Source of the DNA: Pelomonas sp. SE-A7
Lineage (GTDB): Bacteria > Pseudomonadota > Gammaproteobacteria > Burkholderiales > Burkholderiaceae_C
Assembly (NCBI RefSeq): GCF_030345705.1
Contig: NZ_JAUASW010000003.1
Coordinates: forward strand, 310,001-374,000
Length of the DNA: 64,000 bases
Direction: 5' to 3'
Below the pieces are notes generated by a model. The model did not search any database. It worked only from the letters and a program-made list of their open reading frames with translations, and was not told the origin of the DNA. The first letter of the stretch is position 1; each line of letters opens with the position of its first letter. Of this stretch, positions 10,274-19,512 are shown piece by piece. The translations under genes were made by a program, and so were the position numbers.

Positions 10274-13222
10274 ATGACCGATCGCGCCCGCCGTCGCAGC
10301 CCGTGCTCTTTTCGTCTCGGCCCCCTGGTGGGTGCAGTCGTTTCACTGCTGGCAGCGGCCAGCGTCCAGGCCGCGGACCGCTGGCTGTCCGTAGACAAGG
10401 CGGCCGGCACCGGCGTCTATGTCTGGGACTCCGGCATGCGCTACGAAGGCGGCCATCTGCAGGGCAAGCGCAACGGCCGCGGCGTGCTGACCTGGCCCGA
10501 CGGCAAGCGCTTCGAGGGCGTGTTCCTGAACAACGAGATCAGCATGGGGCGCATGAGCTACCCCGGCGGCGTGGTCTATGACGGCGACTTCAAGGATGGC
10601 AGGCGCCATGGCCGCGGCGTGCAGACCGAGGCCGACGGCTCGCGCTTCGAAGGCCAGTTCGTCAGCGATGTACCCGAGAAAGGCCAGCGCAGCCTGGCCA
10701 ACGGCAAGCGTTTCGAGGTCGACATCAGCATGCTCAGCGGGCGCCGCAGCGGGCCCGGCGTGCTGATCAGCTTTGGCGGTGACCGCTTTGAGGGCGAGTT
10801 CGTGAACGGTCAGCTCCATGGCCAGGGCAGCACCACCACGGCGGACGGCTATCGCTATGTCGGCGGGTTCCAGAATGGCCGGTCCAGCGGCAAGGGCGTC
10901 TACACCTGGCCCAGCGGCCAGCGCTACGAAGGCGACTGGGAAGCCGGCCGCCAACACGGCACCGGCACCTTGGTCACGGCCGACGGCAGACGCTTCGAAG
11001 GTCAGTTCTTCGAAGGCCAGCCTAGCAAGGGTGTCATGCACAGGGCCAACGGCAAGCGCATCGAGGTCGACCATCTGATGGTCGTGACCAAGGCCACCGG
11101 CAAGGGAATCACGGTGGACAACAACGGTCTTCGCTACGAGGGCGACTTCGTGGCCGGCCAACGCGAAGGCCAGGGGACGCTGGCCTGGCCCGACGGCGAC
11201 CGCTTCGAAGGCCTGTTCGCTCAGGACAAGCCGGTGCAGGGACGCATGCAGTACGCGGGCGGCCAATCCTATGAAGGCAGCATCAGCAGCAACTTCCAGC
11301 AGGAAGGCCGTGGCGTCTACCGTACGCCCGCCGGCCTGGTCTACGAGGGCGAGTTCTCGGCAGGAAAGTACAACGGCCAGGGCCGGCTGAAGTCGCCGGA
11401 CGGCAGCCTGTTCGAGGGACGCTACCTCAACAATGTGGCGGTCAAGGGCGTGCGAACCTTGGCCGATGGCAAGCGTATCGAGGTCGATACCGAATTCGCC
11501 GCCGACAAGAGAACCGGGCGCGGCGCGACCGTTGCCATGAGCGGCGAACGCTACGAAGGCGAATTCGTCAACGGCAAGCGCCATGGCAAGGGCTTGCTGG
11601 TCATGGCCGATGGCGATGTCTTCGAGGGCGAGTTCGTCGACGATCTGCGGCTGCGCGGTCTGGTGAAGTTTGGCAATGGCCATACCTACAACGGCGGCTT
11701 CGACGCCAAGGGCCTGCGCTCGGGTACGGGCACCTACACCTGGCCTACAGGTGAGCGCTACGACGGTGAATGGCTTGCCAATCGGTACGGCGGACGCGGC
11801 AAGCTGGTCCTGGCGAACGGCAGCCAGTACGAAGGCGAATTCCTGAATGACAAATACAACGGCAAGGGTGCGTACATCTTTGCCGATGGTGGTCGTTACG
11901 AGGGCGAATTCCTGGACGGCAAATTCAATGGCCGAGGCGTGTTCGCCTACGCCAGCGGGGCTCGCTACGAAGGTGAGTTTGCCGATGATTCACGCAATGG
12001 CCAGGGGGTGATGGTCGAGGCCGATGGCAGGCGCTACGAAGGCGGCTTCCTGGATGGCAAGCGCTCGGGCCTGGGGCGGGAGCGATATTCAACCGGGCAG
12101 ACCTACGAAGGCGGCTATTTGGAGGGCCTGCGCTCGGGCCAGGGTGTCTTCACCTGGCCCAGTGGCCAGCGCTATGACGGCACCTGGCTCAAGGGCGAGC
12201 AGGAAGGCTATGGCGTGATGGTCTACGCCAACGGCGACCGCTATGCCGGCAAATGGGTGAATGGTCAGGCCCAGGGGCAGACCGAGCGGGCGCAACAGGC
12301 CGCCCAGAACACCTCATCGGACAACGGCAAGTGGGTCGTGGGCCTGCTCGGCGCCGCCCTGATCGGCAAGGCGCCGGGCCTGAGCTCCGTCGAGAAGGCA
12401 CGCATGGCCACCGGCTTCATCCAGGACGTGGCCGGCGACGGCCAGGGCCGGGGCCTCCAGGCCGCCGGCGCCGACATCCAGGCCGCCCGCAACCAGAGCG
12501 CCCAGGTCCAGCAGGCGATCCAGGAACAGCAGCGCCGGGCCGCGGAGCAGCAGCAGGCCAGGGCCCGTGCAGAAGCCGAGCGCCGTGAAGCTCAGGATGC
12601 CCAGCGGCGCATCGCCGCCGCAGGCGCCGCCAATGCCGGTGCCACCCAGACGTCGGCTACACCCACGGCTGGCGGCAGTCAGTCCGCACAGGCCCAACAA
12701 CAGCTGGCACTTGCCGCCCAGCAGCAGCGCGAGCAAGAAGCGCTACGCCAGAAGCTGGCTCAGGACAGGCTGGCTGTCGAGCGCGCCGCACAGGACAAGC
12801 TGGCCGCCGACAAGGCCGCCCAAGACAGGGCTGCGCGCGAAGCCGCCCGCAAGGCCGAGCAGGAAGCGGCGCGCCTGGCCAAGGAAAAGGCCGAGGCCGA
12901 CGAAGTCCAGGCCCGCGGCGAGTACCTGCTGCAGCTGGGCCGTGGGGCCAAGCTGCTGGCGCGCCATTGCCCGGACGGCAAGGGCAAGTATTTCGTGGTC
13001 GGCAAGTTCCCGGACATCAAACCCAAGAAGGCCGCCTGCGTCGACCTGCACTACGAGGCCCTGTGCCCCGGCTCGGTCGTCGGCAGCCGCGGCGTGGGCA
13101 AGAACTTCGTCGGCTTCGCGACCGACTGCTATTTCGGCGACGCAGTCGAAATCTCGCCGACCCCGGCCTGCAAGGCCGAGGAGGTCAGGGTCGAGGTCCG
13201 GGAGATACGCGTCTGCGAATGA
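10274..13222 (+). CDS. Large exported MORN-repeat protein with C-terminal coiled coil
   Basis: 982 residues. A basic N-terminus followed by VGAVVSLLAAASVQA looks like a Sec signal. Residues about 40-665 are some 25 or more MORN repeats (RYEGxxxxGxxxGxG pattern, about 23 residues each), then a long Ala/Gln/Glu coiled coil (about 720-890), and a C-terminal Cys-containing domain (CPDGKGKYFVVGKFPD, CVDLHYEALCPGS, CYFGDAVE). MORN arrays form beta-strand meanders and often bind lipids or act as scaffolds. Every third or fourth repeat ends in RFEVD or RIEVD instead of closing normally, which suggests a higher-order period. Its function is unknown. Confidence 0.75.
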   Translation: MTDRARRRSPCSFRLGPLVGAVVSLLAAASVQAADRWLSVDKAAGTGVYVWDSGMRYEGGHLQGKRNGRGVLTWPDGKRFEGVFLNNEISMGRMSYPGGVVYDGDFKDGRRHGRGVQTEADGSRFEGQFVSDVPEKGQRSLANGKRFEVDISMLSGRRSGPGVLISFGGDRFEGEFVNGQLHGQGSTTTADGYRYVGGFQNGRSSGKGVYTWPSGQRYEGDWEAGRQHGTGTLVTADGRRFEGQFFEGQPSKGVMHRANGKRIEVDHLMVVTKATGKGITVDNNGLRYEGDFVAGQREGQGTLAWPDGDRFEGLFAQDKPVQGRMQYAGGQSYEGSISSNFQQEGRGVYRTPAGLVYEGEFSAGKYNGQGRLKSPDGSLFEGRYLNNVAVKGVRTLADGKRIEVDTEFAADKRTGRGATVAMSGERYEGEFVNGKRHGKGLLVMADGDVFEGEFVDDLRLRGLVKFGNGHTYNGGFDAKGLRSGTGTYTWPTGERYDGEWLANRYGGRGKLVLANGSQYEGEFLNDKYNGKGAYIFADGGRYEGEFLDGKFNGRGVFAYASGARYEGEFADDSRNGQGVMVEADGRRYEGGFLDGKRSGLGRERYSTGQTYEGGYLEGLRSGQGVFTWPSGQRYDGTWLKGEQEGYGVMVYANGDRYAGKWVNGQAQGQTERAQQAAQNTSSDNGKWVVGLLGAALIGKAPGLSSVEKARMATGFIQDVAGDGQGRGLQAAGADIQAARNQSAQVQQAIQEQQRRAAEQQQARARAEAERREAQDAQRRIAAAGAANAGATQTSATPTAGGSQSAQAQQQLALAAQQQREQEALRQKLAQDRLAVERAAQDKLAADKAAQDRAAREAARKAEQEAARLAKEKAEADEVQARGEYLLQLGRGAKLLARHCPDGKGKYFVVGKFPDIKPKKAACVDLHYEALCPGSVVGSRGVGKNFVGFATDCYFGDAVEISPTPACKAEEVRVEVREIRVCE

Positions 13223-13249
13223 CCCGCCGGGCTTCGGTTCGACGGCGGG
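13223..13249. terminator. Hairpin between MORN gene and comM remnant
   Basis: CCCGCCG (13223-13229) and CGGCGGG (13243-13249) form a perfect 7-bp stem just after the MORN-gene stop and before the convergent comM stop. There is no clear U-run, so terminator function is tentative. Confidence 0.4.
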
Positions 13250-13286
13250 AACAAAGGGGCCGAACTCGTTCATGCCGGCACTGTAC

Positions 13287-14601
13287 TCAGACCGCCGTAG
13301 GAAAGCCGCGACGCAGCTGCACGGCCTCGGCGACATGGCTGGTTGTGATTGCCTCGCTGCCAGCCAGGTCGGCAATCGTGCGGGCCACGCGCAGCACCCG
13401 GTGGTAGCTGCGCGCCGACCAGCCCAGGCTGGCCGCAGCCTTGGTGAGGAAGCGCGCCTCGCTGGCGCCCAGCCCGGCGTGACGGTCCAGCAGCTTGGCT
13501 TCCAACCTGGCATTGCTGCATCCCTGCCTTGCTAGGGCGAGCTGGCGAGCTTGAGCGACCCGAGCCGCGACCACGGCGCTGCCCTCGCCATCGCCCGGAT
13601 ACGCCAGCTCGGCCGGCGGCACTGCCGGCACTTCGACGCGCAGGTCGATGCGATCCAGCAGCGGGCCGCTGAGCCGGTTCTGATAACGCATCACCTGCTC
13701 GGGGCTGCAGCGGCAGGCTTGCACCAGGCTGCCGTGATGGCCGCAGGGACAGGGGTTCATCGCCGCCACCAGTTGGAAGCGCGCCGGGAATTCGGCCTGT
13801 CGCGCCGCCCGGGAGATCAGGATGCGCCCGCTCTCCAGCGGCTCGCGCAAGGCCTCAAGGGCGGGGCGCTGGAACTCGGGCAGCTCGTCGACGAACAGGA
13901 CGCCATGCTGGGCCAGCGAGATCTCGCCCGGCCGCGGTGGCGAACCGCCGCCGACCAGGGCCACGCCCGAGCAGCTGTGATGAGGCGATCGAAAGGGTCG
14001 CTGTCCCCAGCGCCCGCTGTCGAAGGAGCCAGCCAGGCTCAGCACGGCCGCGGACTCCAGCGCCTCCTCGTCGTCCAGTGGCGGCAACAGGCCTGGCAGT
14101 CGCTGGGCCAGCATGGACTTGCCACTGCCGGGCGGGCCTATCAGCAGCAGGCTCAACTCGCCCGCCGCGGCGATCTCGAGCGCCCGCTTGGGGCCGGCCT
14201 GGCCGCGGATGTCGAGCAGGTCCGGCAGCTGCGGCGGCGCCGCACGAGCAGCGGCCCGTGCTCGCTCCAGGCCTTGCTCGGACTGCGGCAGCAGGCTGGC
14301 CACCAGGTCCAGCAAGTGGCCGGCCTGGCGCACGTCCACGCCCTCCACCAGGGTGGCCTCGGCCGCACTGTCCTCGGGCAGCAGGAGCTGGCGCGACGAA
14401 GCCTCGCGGCGCAGCGCCAGGGCCATGGCCAGCGCCCCACGCACCGGTCTCAGCTGGCCGGCCAATGAAAGCTCGCCGGCACATTCGAAGCCATCGAGCC
14501 GCGCCGGGTCGATCTGCTCGCTGGCCGCCAGGATGCCGAGGGCGATGGGCAGGTCGAAGCGGGCGCCCTCCTTGGGCAGGTCGGCTGGCGCCAGGTTGAC
14601 A
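13287..14601 (-). pseudogene. comM: comM/yifB Mg-chelatase-like AAA ATPase, 5' end removed by island insertion
   Basis: The reading frame contains most of ComM/YifB, a branch-migration helicase that aids integration of transforming DNA: VNLAPADLPKEGARFDLPIALGIL, Walker A IGPPGSGKSMLAQRLP, FRSPHHSCSG, VLFVDELPEF (Walker B), AAMNPCPCG with the Cys cluster, and a C-terminal helical part. Normal proteins have about 70-80 residues before the TVNLAP motif (ending in a stretch like RITVNLAP). Here homology stops exactly at that motif, and the preceding codons belong to the recombinase island. The open frame runs to 14726 only by chance. Without its N-terminal fold the product is unlikely to work. 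Confidence 0.85.
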
Positions 14602-14700
14602 GTACTGGTCGAAGTACTATGAATTTGTGAGAAGAGTACAAGATACCTAGACAAAGCAGAACTCACTCTACCTTGCTCAAGCAGAGTAATCATGAGTACA
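14595..14700. other. Island/comM junction with repeated recombinase-like motifs (candidate att site)
   Basis: comM coding sequence ends at GTTGAC (14595-14600). Directly beyond lie AGTACT at 14601-14606, AGTACT at 14613-14618, AGAGTACA at 14633-14640 and TGAGTACA at 14693-14700, the last inside the first recombinase codons. Closely spaced short repeats next to a recombinase operon are typical of core and arm binding sites. The matching far end is not in the window. Confidence 0.5.
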
Positions 14701-16545
14701 CCTGTAAGCATCTCGGCGGTCTTCAAGCTCCATCAGCGGGCCTACGAAAGAGAACACCCCCTTGTACAAGGCGCCTTCGGGTTAATCGAAGGGTCTTGGA
14801 TATGGGAAGCGCTGCTTCATGCATCAAGGACATCAAAGCTGAAGGCAAAGTCGAGCAGCGACATCCGGCAGCTGCTAGCGCTACTCGAATGCCTAGCTGA
14901 AGACCAAGCTTGGTTGGACCTCGCCAATCTTGAAACCGGCAAGTTGACGCTTGAGGACATCGTTGCAGCATTTGGCGCTTTGGAGGTCGAGATTCAGCGC
15001 CAGAAATCTTGGGGAGCGTCTACCCGACACCGCTCGTCTCTCATCGCTCGCAATGTCCTAACGCAGTCGCTCATTTCTGTAGGGTTCCCAAAGGCAGAGG
15101 GGCTCCACAACTTCTTTCGCACCCAGTTGCCGCAAGCCCGTTTCAATCGGAGGCAACTTATCAGCGACCAACCTGTCCACATCGAAGGCAAGCCTCAATG
15201 GCCCGTAGGCGCGATTCCGCACGAGACGGTTGAGCAACTTCAGCGGGAGACTGCTCTCGCACTTGCAAGCGTAATAGACAAGATAGGTGGTGTCTGCACC
15301 CGCATCTTGGATCAGATTGACCTTGCGACGGTCAGATTGCGTGAGCTTTCCAGCCTGGATATCTCTCAGAGCTACATCCACGACATCCTTGTGCATCAAC
15401 GACGAGATCACGCGCCGCCTTGGATCGAGCATGTGCCAATCAGAGTGCTTGCAGCGGTTTATGTGCAAGTCGTACATGAACATCTCGATGAGGTCGCAGG
15501 GCGCAAACCAAAGGAGTTCAACCATTTCGCCCTACAGAGCTATCTCAGCGAGCTCTACGGGCTGCCGAAATCCACACTAGGCCTGACTTTCTTCCCGCTT
15601 GGCGTCGGGATGGAGGTCATGGTGGCTTGTTTGCTGGTACTTCAGATTCACACAGCATGGAATGTCAACACCGTACTTGAACTGACCACCGACGGGATCT
15701 CTGGGCGCCAAGCACCGTTCCAGATTCAAGGCTTCAAGACTCGCGTGGGCAAATCTTCACCCATCGTCGCAGTCGAACGGAGCGACATAGACGTCATTCG
15801 TGCCATCGACTTCCTGATGTGGCGACTGGCCGTGCTGAAGCACCTAGGGTGGGTGAGCCCTGACGAAACTCGCCTTTGGATCTCCGACTCGGTCAAAGAC
15901 CACCGCCCATTCGTAGGTTGGACGCCTGCACTTTCGGTCTTCCAGAAGAAGCATGGTCTCCCGCACTTCAGTTGGGAACAAGTTCGAATCCAGGTGCTCT
16001 GTCTTAGGGGACAGACCGGCGGATTGGAAGCAATGCGGCAGATGGCCCACCACAAGAGCATTCGCACGACAGGTGGATATGCATTTCAATTGATGCTTTA
16101 CCGCAAGAACGAAGCAATCAACCTAGAGTTTCAGCGGCGACTTGAACGCGAAGTCATCTTCACATTTGAAGGTGGCAAAGATCCAAGAACCGCACTCTTG
16201 TGGCCCATTGGCGATGGCACTTCTTGTACTGACCCCACAGCTCCACCTTTCGATGACTACATCGAGGCTGGTGCGTGCTCCGCGAGACAGTGCCACAAAG
16301 GAGATGGGTGCATCAACAGACGAGTTGTCATCGATCGAGACCGACTTGAAGAGGCACTTCGCGTCGAGCAGTACTACGAATCAAATTGGGCTCGACTTCT
16401 TGGCCAAAACAGGGACGCTTTCGAGGCGTATCACCTGCCCTCAATGATCTTCAATCGCGCCCTGATTCGATTTGTTGAGTCAGGTCGATACGCACACATC
16501 GTCCGCGAAGTACGTGGAGCGATCGAGTTGGAGGCAACTCAATGA
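14692..16545 (+). CDS. Tyrosine-recombinase-like integrase, gene 1 of a four-gene module
   Basis: 617 residues. The C-terminal half carries a tyrosine-recombinase-like core: a Trp/Arg segment WEQVRIQVLCLRG where the HxxR arginine should lie, then AHHKSIRTTGGYAF, which aligns with the usual LGHxxxxTTxxY end with the nucleophile Tyr. The usual His of HxxR appears replaced by Glu, so activity may be altered. After the Tyr there is a long extension with CSARQCHKGDGC, a possible zinc site. The gene begins about 90 bp from the comM junction, and the next recombinase starts 4 bp before its stop. Size and order recall the TnpA/TnpB/TnpC sets of Tn554-like elements, but this is not a clear member. Confidence 0.7.
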   Translation: MSTPVSISAVFKLHQRAYEREHPLVQGAFGLIEGSWIWEALLHASRTSKLKAKSSSDIRQLLALLECLAEDQAWLDLANLETGKLTLEDIVAAFGALEVEIQRQKSWGASTRHRSSLIARNVLTQSLISVGFPKAEGLHNFFRTQLPQARFNRRQLISDQPVHIEGKPQWPVGAIPHETVEQLQRETALALASVIDKIGGVCTRILDQIDLATVRLRELSSLDISQSYIHDILVHQRRDHAPPWIEHVPIRVLAAVYVQVVHEHLDEVAGRKPKEFNHFALQSYLSELYGLPKSTLGLTFFPLGVGMEVMVACLLVLQIHTAWNVNTVLELTTDGISGRQAPFQIQGFKTRVGKSSPIVAVERSDIDVIRAIDFLMWRLAVLKHLGWVSPDETRLWISDSVKDHRPFVGWTPALSVFQKKHGLPHFSWEQVRIQVLCLRGQTGGLEAMRQMAHHKSIRTTGGYAFQLMLYRKNEAINLEFQRRLEREVIFTFEGGKDPRTALLWPIGDGTSCTDPTAPPFDDYIEAGACSARQCHKGDGCINRRVVIDRDRLEEALRVEQYYESNWARLLGQNRDAFEAYHLPSMIFNRALIRFVESGRYAHIVREVRGAIELEATQ

Positions 16546-18860
16546 CAAGGCCATTGGAAGCAATAGAGAGCCCCCTTGACGGAACGCGTCCCCCGGCAAT
16601 CTCGACACGCTCCGATCCCCATCATTCAATCCAAATTGTGGGTGACCAGATCCTGTTGGCGAACCATGCAGCACGTGAAGATGAAGCAGCCAAGTTTGTC
16701 CGCTACAAGCTCTCTCACATGATGCTGCCCCCCGTGCCAACGACAGGCGCGCCGGTATCCATTTTGCACAGACCTGATCTGCTTCACGCGCTAGTGGCGT
16801 CCTTGCGGGCGTGCGCACAGCGTTCGACACCTGGCAAGTCGACACATCTGCGGCTCACGGCAACTCTTCGCACGCTGATGAAGGTATTTGAGTTCGGATG
16901 GCTGCGCGGTCTGTACGCGCTTGGAGACTGGAGCCAAGCAGACTTCGATGAGTTGGCAAGCGAACTCAGCAAAGGAGGATGGACCCGCGCGTTGAACATC
17001 GAGGACCGCGCAATCGAGTACTGCAATCGTCACCCACGGGCGGAGGTCGAGGCTCAGATCAGACCCTCACATGCGAGCTCTGGCGGCTACTCCATTAGAG
17101 ATTCGTTCGCCATTGCAATAGGTACGAACTGTGCTCATCAAGAGCTCGCCGTCGCGAAGGAGATCTTGGTCAAACACTTGGGCCTCCCCCCAAGGTCCAG
17201 ACAGACTAACAACGTCAAACGGGCAAAGCAGCGCAGCGACATAGCAGGAATTTCGCAGACACACATTCGGCAGGAGATGTCCGCAATGAACTTGCTTGGA
17301 GAGTGTCTGGGGAGGTCAGAGGGCCTGTCGTTCATCCCTTTTCCAAACACTGTTCAAGCTTCCAAATTCTACGGTCGAGCAGGCAATCGAACAGGGAATC
17401 TTGAACCTCAAATCGTAGCGTCGCTGCTCAGGGAGTCGTTCTGGTGGATTGGTGAAATCTCTGGACTTGTCATCGACCTTTTCAAGGAGCTAATAGGCGA
17501 GCTTGAGGCTGCACGCAAATCAGGGACCGACCTCACGACACAACGGATATCCCAGATCATCCAGCACTCTTCATTTACAAGAGCCATTGAAGCGCTCCTT
17601 GGTGTTCCCATTGAAACCGTTGGGCTGCGTCATCGCAAAGAGTCTTGGTCGCTATCCAGGGTTCTCTACACGTTGTACTCAGCCTGCTTTGTTGTGATTG
17701 CATTCCTCAATGCACGACGTAAAGACGAAATCGAACATCGGAAGATTGGCTTGCACCGACACGCGTTGAAATTGGTGGACAAGAATCTCCGACTGTACGA
17801 ATGTGAGTTCTACATCGAGAAGACCTACAAGAGCTACACCACCTTCTACGTCGGCAATGCCACACGCGCCGCGATTGAGGTTCTGGAAGTGATGAGCGAC
17901 CTCGCAAGGGCAATTGATGGTGTGCGGGCTAAGGACCGCACCGTCGTTTCCGATCCTCGCGAGGACAAGCTTTTCCAGCTACCGCGCCCGCTTGTTGGAA
18001 ATGTCAACGGGGCTCAATGGTTCTCGTTCAATGCAAGTTCGAATGGCTTCGCCAGAGATCTGATCGAGCGAGCGCTTGGGGGTGATTCTGAGCTGCCTGT
18101 CCATCCTCACATGTTTCGCAGGGCATATGCATTGATTTACCACTTTCGATTCGAGCTCGGTGACCTGCTCGGCCTAGGACAGCAACTTGGTCACGACGAT
18201 CTTGAGACAACGCTTGGATATGTGACTGATACGCCTGGCGGCCCACTGACGGAAGCCACAGCCGCTAGCTATGCCCGGAAGCCTCTGCCGCCTTCAGAGA
18301 TAAGGAAGCAGGAGATTGGCGAAATTGAAGCAGAGATTCAGAGCGTTGGGATCGACCGGGTACGGATCCTCGCCAAAGAAGTGGTTGACGGCACCTTCAC
18401 AGGCTTCGGGGGATTCGCACGCGTCGTAAGGCGCTTTCACCAAGTCATGAGTCGCAGGATTGACTACGCCGGCCTGGATCGCGAGCGTCAGGCCCAAGTG
18501 CTCAGCGAACCGTTTGTCAATCAAGGTCACCTCTTCCGACCAATGAAACATGCGAACTGCGTCGCGTCAGCGATCCGCAAGAGCCGTAGCGCCAATTGCT
18601 ACAACGTTCGCCTTGAACGCAACGCTCCAGAAAGCGCAAGCGCTACGACATGTGCCGGTTGCGCATTCAGCCACTTCACCAGCGCACACATGAAACTTTG
18701 GGAAGATGACGCCAGAGAGTTGGAGGCCGATGCCGCTCGTCTCGGCGAGCACAGCGTGGTCGGCCAGTACTCAAGAAAGCAGTCGACGAACATTCGGCGC
18801 GTTCTTGAACTTGCGACAGCTCGTACTGGTGTCTCGGTTGGGCCAGCAAATGCCAAGTAA
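16542..18860 (+). CDS. Tyrosine-recombinase-like integrase, gene 2 of the module
   Basis: 772 residues, unusually long. The catalytic block is complete near residues 525-565: PHMFRRAYALIYHF (HxxRR), GLGQQLGHDDLETTLGYV (His and terminal Tyr). An upstream FLNARRKDEIEH segment supplies the first Arg. The C-terminal part has CVASAIRKSRSANC and CAGCAFSH, a likely zinc-binding end also seen in Tn554-type TnpB. The start overlaps the previous stop (ATGA), and the next gene starts inside this one's end. GC is clearly lower than in the chromosome upstream. Confidence 0.78.
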   Translation: MTRPLEAIESPLDGTRPPAISTRSDPHHSIQIVGDQILLANHAAREDEAAKFVRYKLSHMMLPPVPTTGAPVSILHRPDLLHALVASLRACAQRSTPGKSTHLRLTATLRTLMKVFEFGWLRGLYALGDWSQADFDELASELSKGGWTRALNIEDRAIEYCNRHPRAEVEAQIRPSHASSGGYSIRDSFAIAIGTNCAHQELAVAKEILVKHLGLPPRSRQTNNVKRAKQRSDIAGISQTHIRQEMSAMNLLGECLGRSEGLSFIPFPNTVQASKFYGRAGNRTGNLEPQIVASLLRESFWWIGEISGLVIDLFKELIGELEAARKSGTDLTTQRISQIIQHSSFTRAIEALLGVPIETVGLRHRKESWSLSRVLYTLYSACFVVIAFLNARRKDEIEHRKIGLHRHALKLVDKNLRLYECEFYIEKTYKSYTTFYVGNATRAAIEVLEVMSDLARAIDGVRAKDRTVVSDPREDKLFQLPRPLVGNVNGAQWFSFNASSNGFARDLIERALGGDSELPVHPHMFRRAYALIYHFRFELGDLLGLGQQLGHDDLETTLGYVTDTPGGPLTEATAASYARKPLPPSEIRKQEIGEIEAEIQSVGIDRVRILAKEVVDGTFTGFGGFARVVRRFHQVMSRRIDYAGLDRERQAQVLSEPFVNQGHLFRPMKHANCVASAIRKSRSANCYNVRLERNAPESASATTCAGCAFSHFTSAHMKLWEDDARELEADAARLGEHSVVGQYSRKQSTNIRRVLELATARTGVSVGPANAK

Positions 18861-19506
18861 ATCCAGTCGGACACGGTCTGTAGGCTTCAAGCCGGTTGTC
18901 GCATTTGCCAACGAGCTTGCTGCGTCCGCCAACATTGAAACCAAGCTTGACACGCTGGAGCAGCTCATTCTTTTGGCCGCGGGATCAGGGGGCCTGAACG
19001 CGATTGGCGCGGCGCCGGGAAGCTCTGTACTCAAACTTCTACCTAGATCACTGCGGCAGTTCAATTTGTGGGAATCCAGTGACCTTGCCTCCCTTGGACT
19101 ATCGGAGCAATGTGAGTTTCATAGCAACGCACAAATAACTTTAAAGCGAAGCGGCCACGTTGGTCGCCTTTCGGCAGCTCTTGATGCGCTGAACAAGGTC
19201 CTTGATGTGCCTCCGGCCATTGTCCGACGAGAAGAATCCCTTGCGTCTGTCCGGCGACGGTTGGTCATATCCAACAAGCTCAGAACCATCGCGGAGAAAG
19301 AGTTGATCGCATCCAAGAAGTTGAACATCAATCTTCAATCAAAGATTGAGTCCTTCAAGAAGAAGTTGGATGCGTCGGAACGCGAAGCTGCCTCGGCGCG
19401 CGAGGCAGCGTCAGCTCGGATCAAGGAGTTGGAGGGGCGAATTCGTGCTCTTGGCAAAGGGCGTGTGATCCCGTTTGGTCGCAAGAGCAAGGACCTCAAG
19501 GACTGA
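18850..19506 (+). CDS. Coiled-coil accessory protein of the recombinase module (TnpC-like position)
   Basis: 218 residues from an ATG at 18850 that overlaps the stop of recombinase 2 by 11 bp. The longer frame to 18706 is only read-through inside recombinase 2. The N-terminal half is helical. Residues about 150-200 form a strongly charged coiled coil (KLNINLQSKIESFKKKLDASE, REAASARIKELEGRI). Tn554-type elements have a small coiled-coil TnpC in the same place that aids target choice or orientation. I infer the same role by position only; no enzymatic motif is visible. Confidence 0.6.
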   Translation: MPSKSSRTRSVGFKPVVAFANELAASANIETKLDTLEQLILLAAGSGGLNAIGAAPGSSVLKLLPRSLRQFNLWESSDLASLGLSEQCEFHSNAQITLKRSGHVGRLSAALDALNKVLDVPPAIVRREESLASVRRRLVISNKLRTIAEKELIASKKLNINLQSKIESFKKKLDASEREAASAREAASARIKELEGRIRALGKGRVIPFGRKSKDLKD

Positions 19507-19512
19507 TCCGGC

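Noticed and set aside
14602..14726. N-terminal extension of the comM frame as a real new N-terminus
   Set aside because: The extra codons come from the recombinase island and do not resemble ComM; they are a chance continuation.
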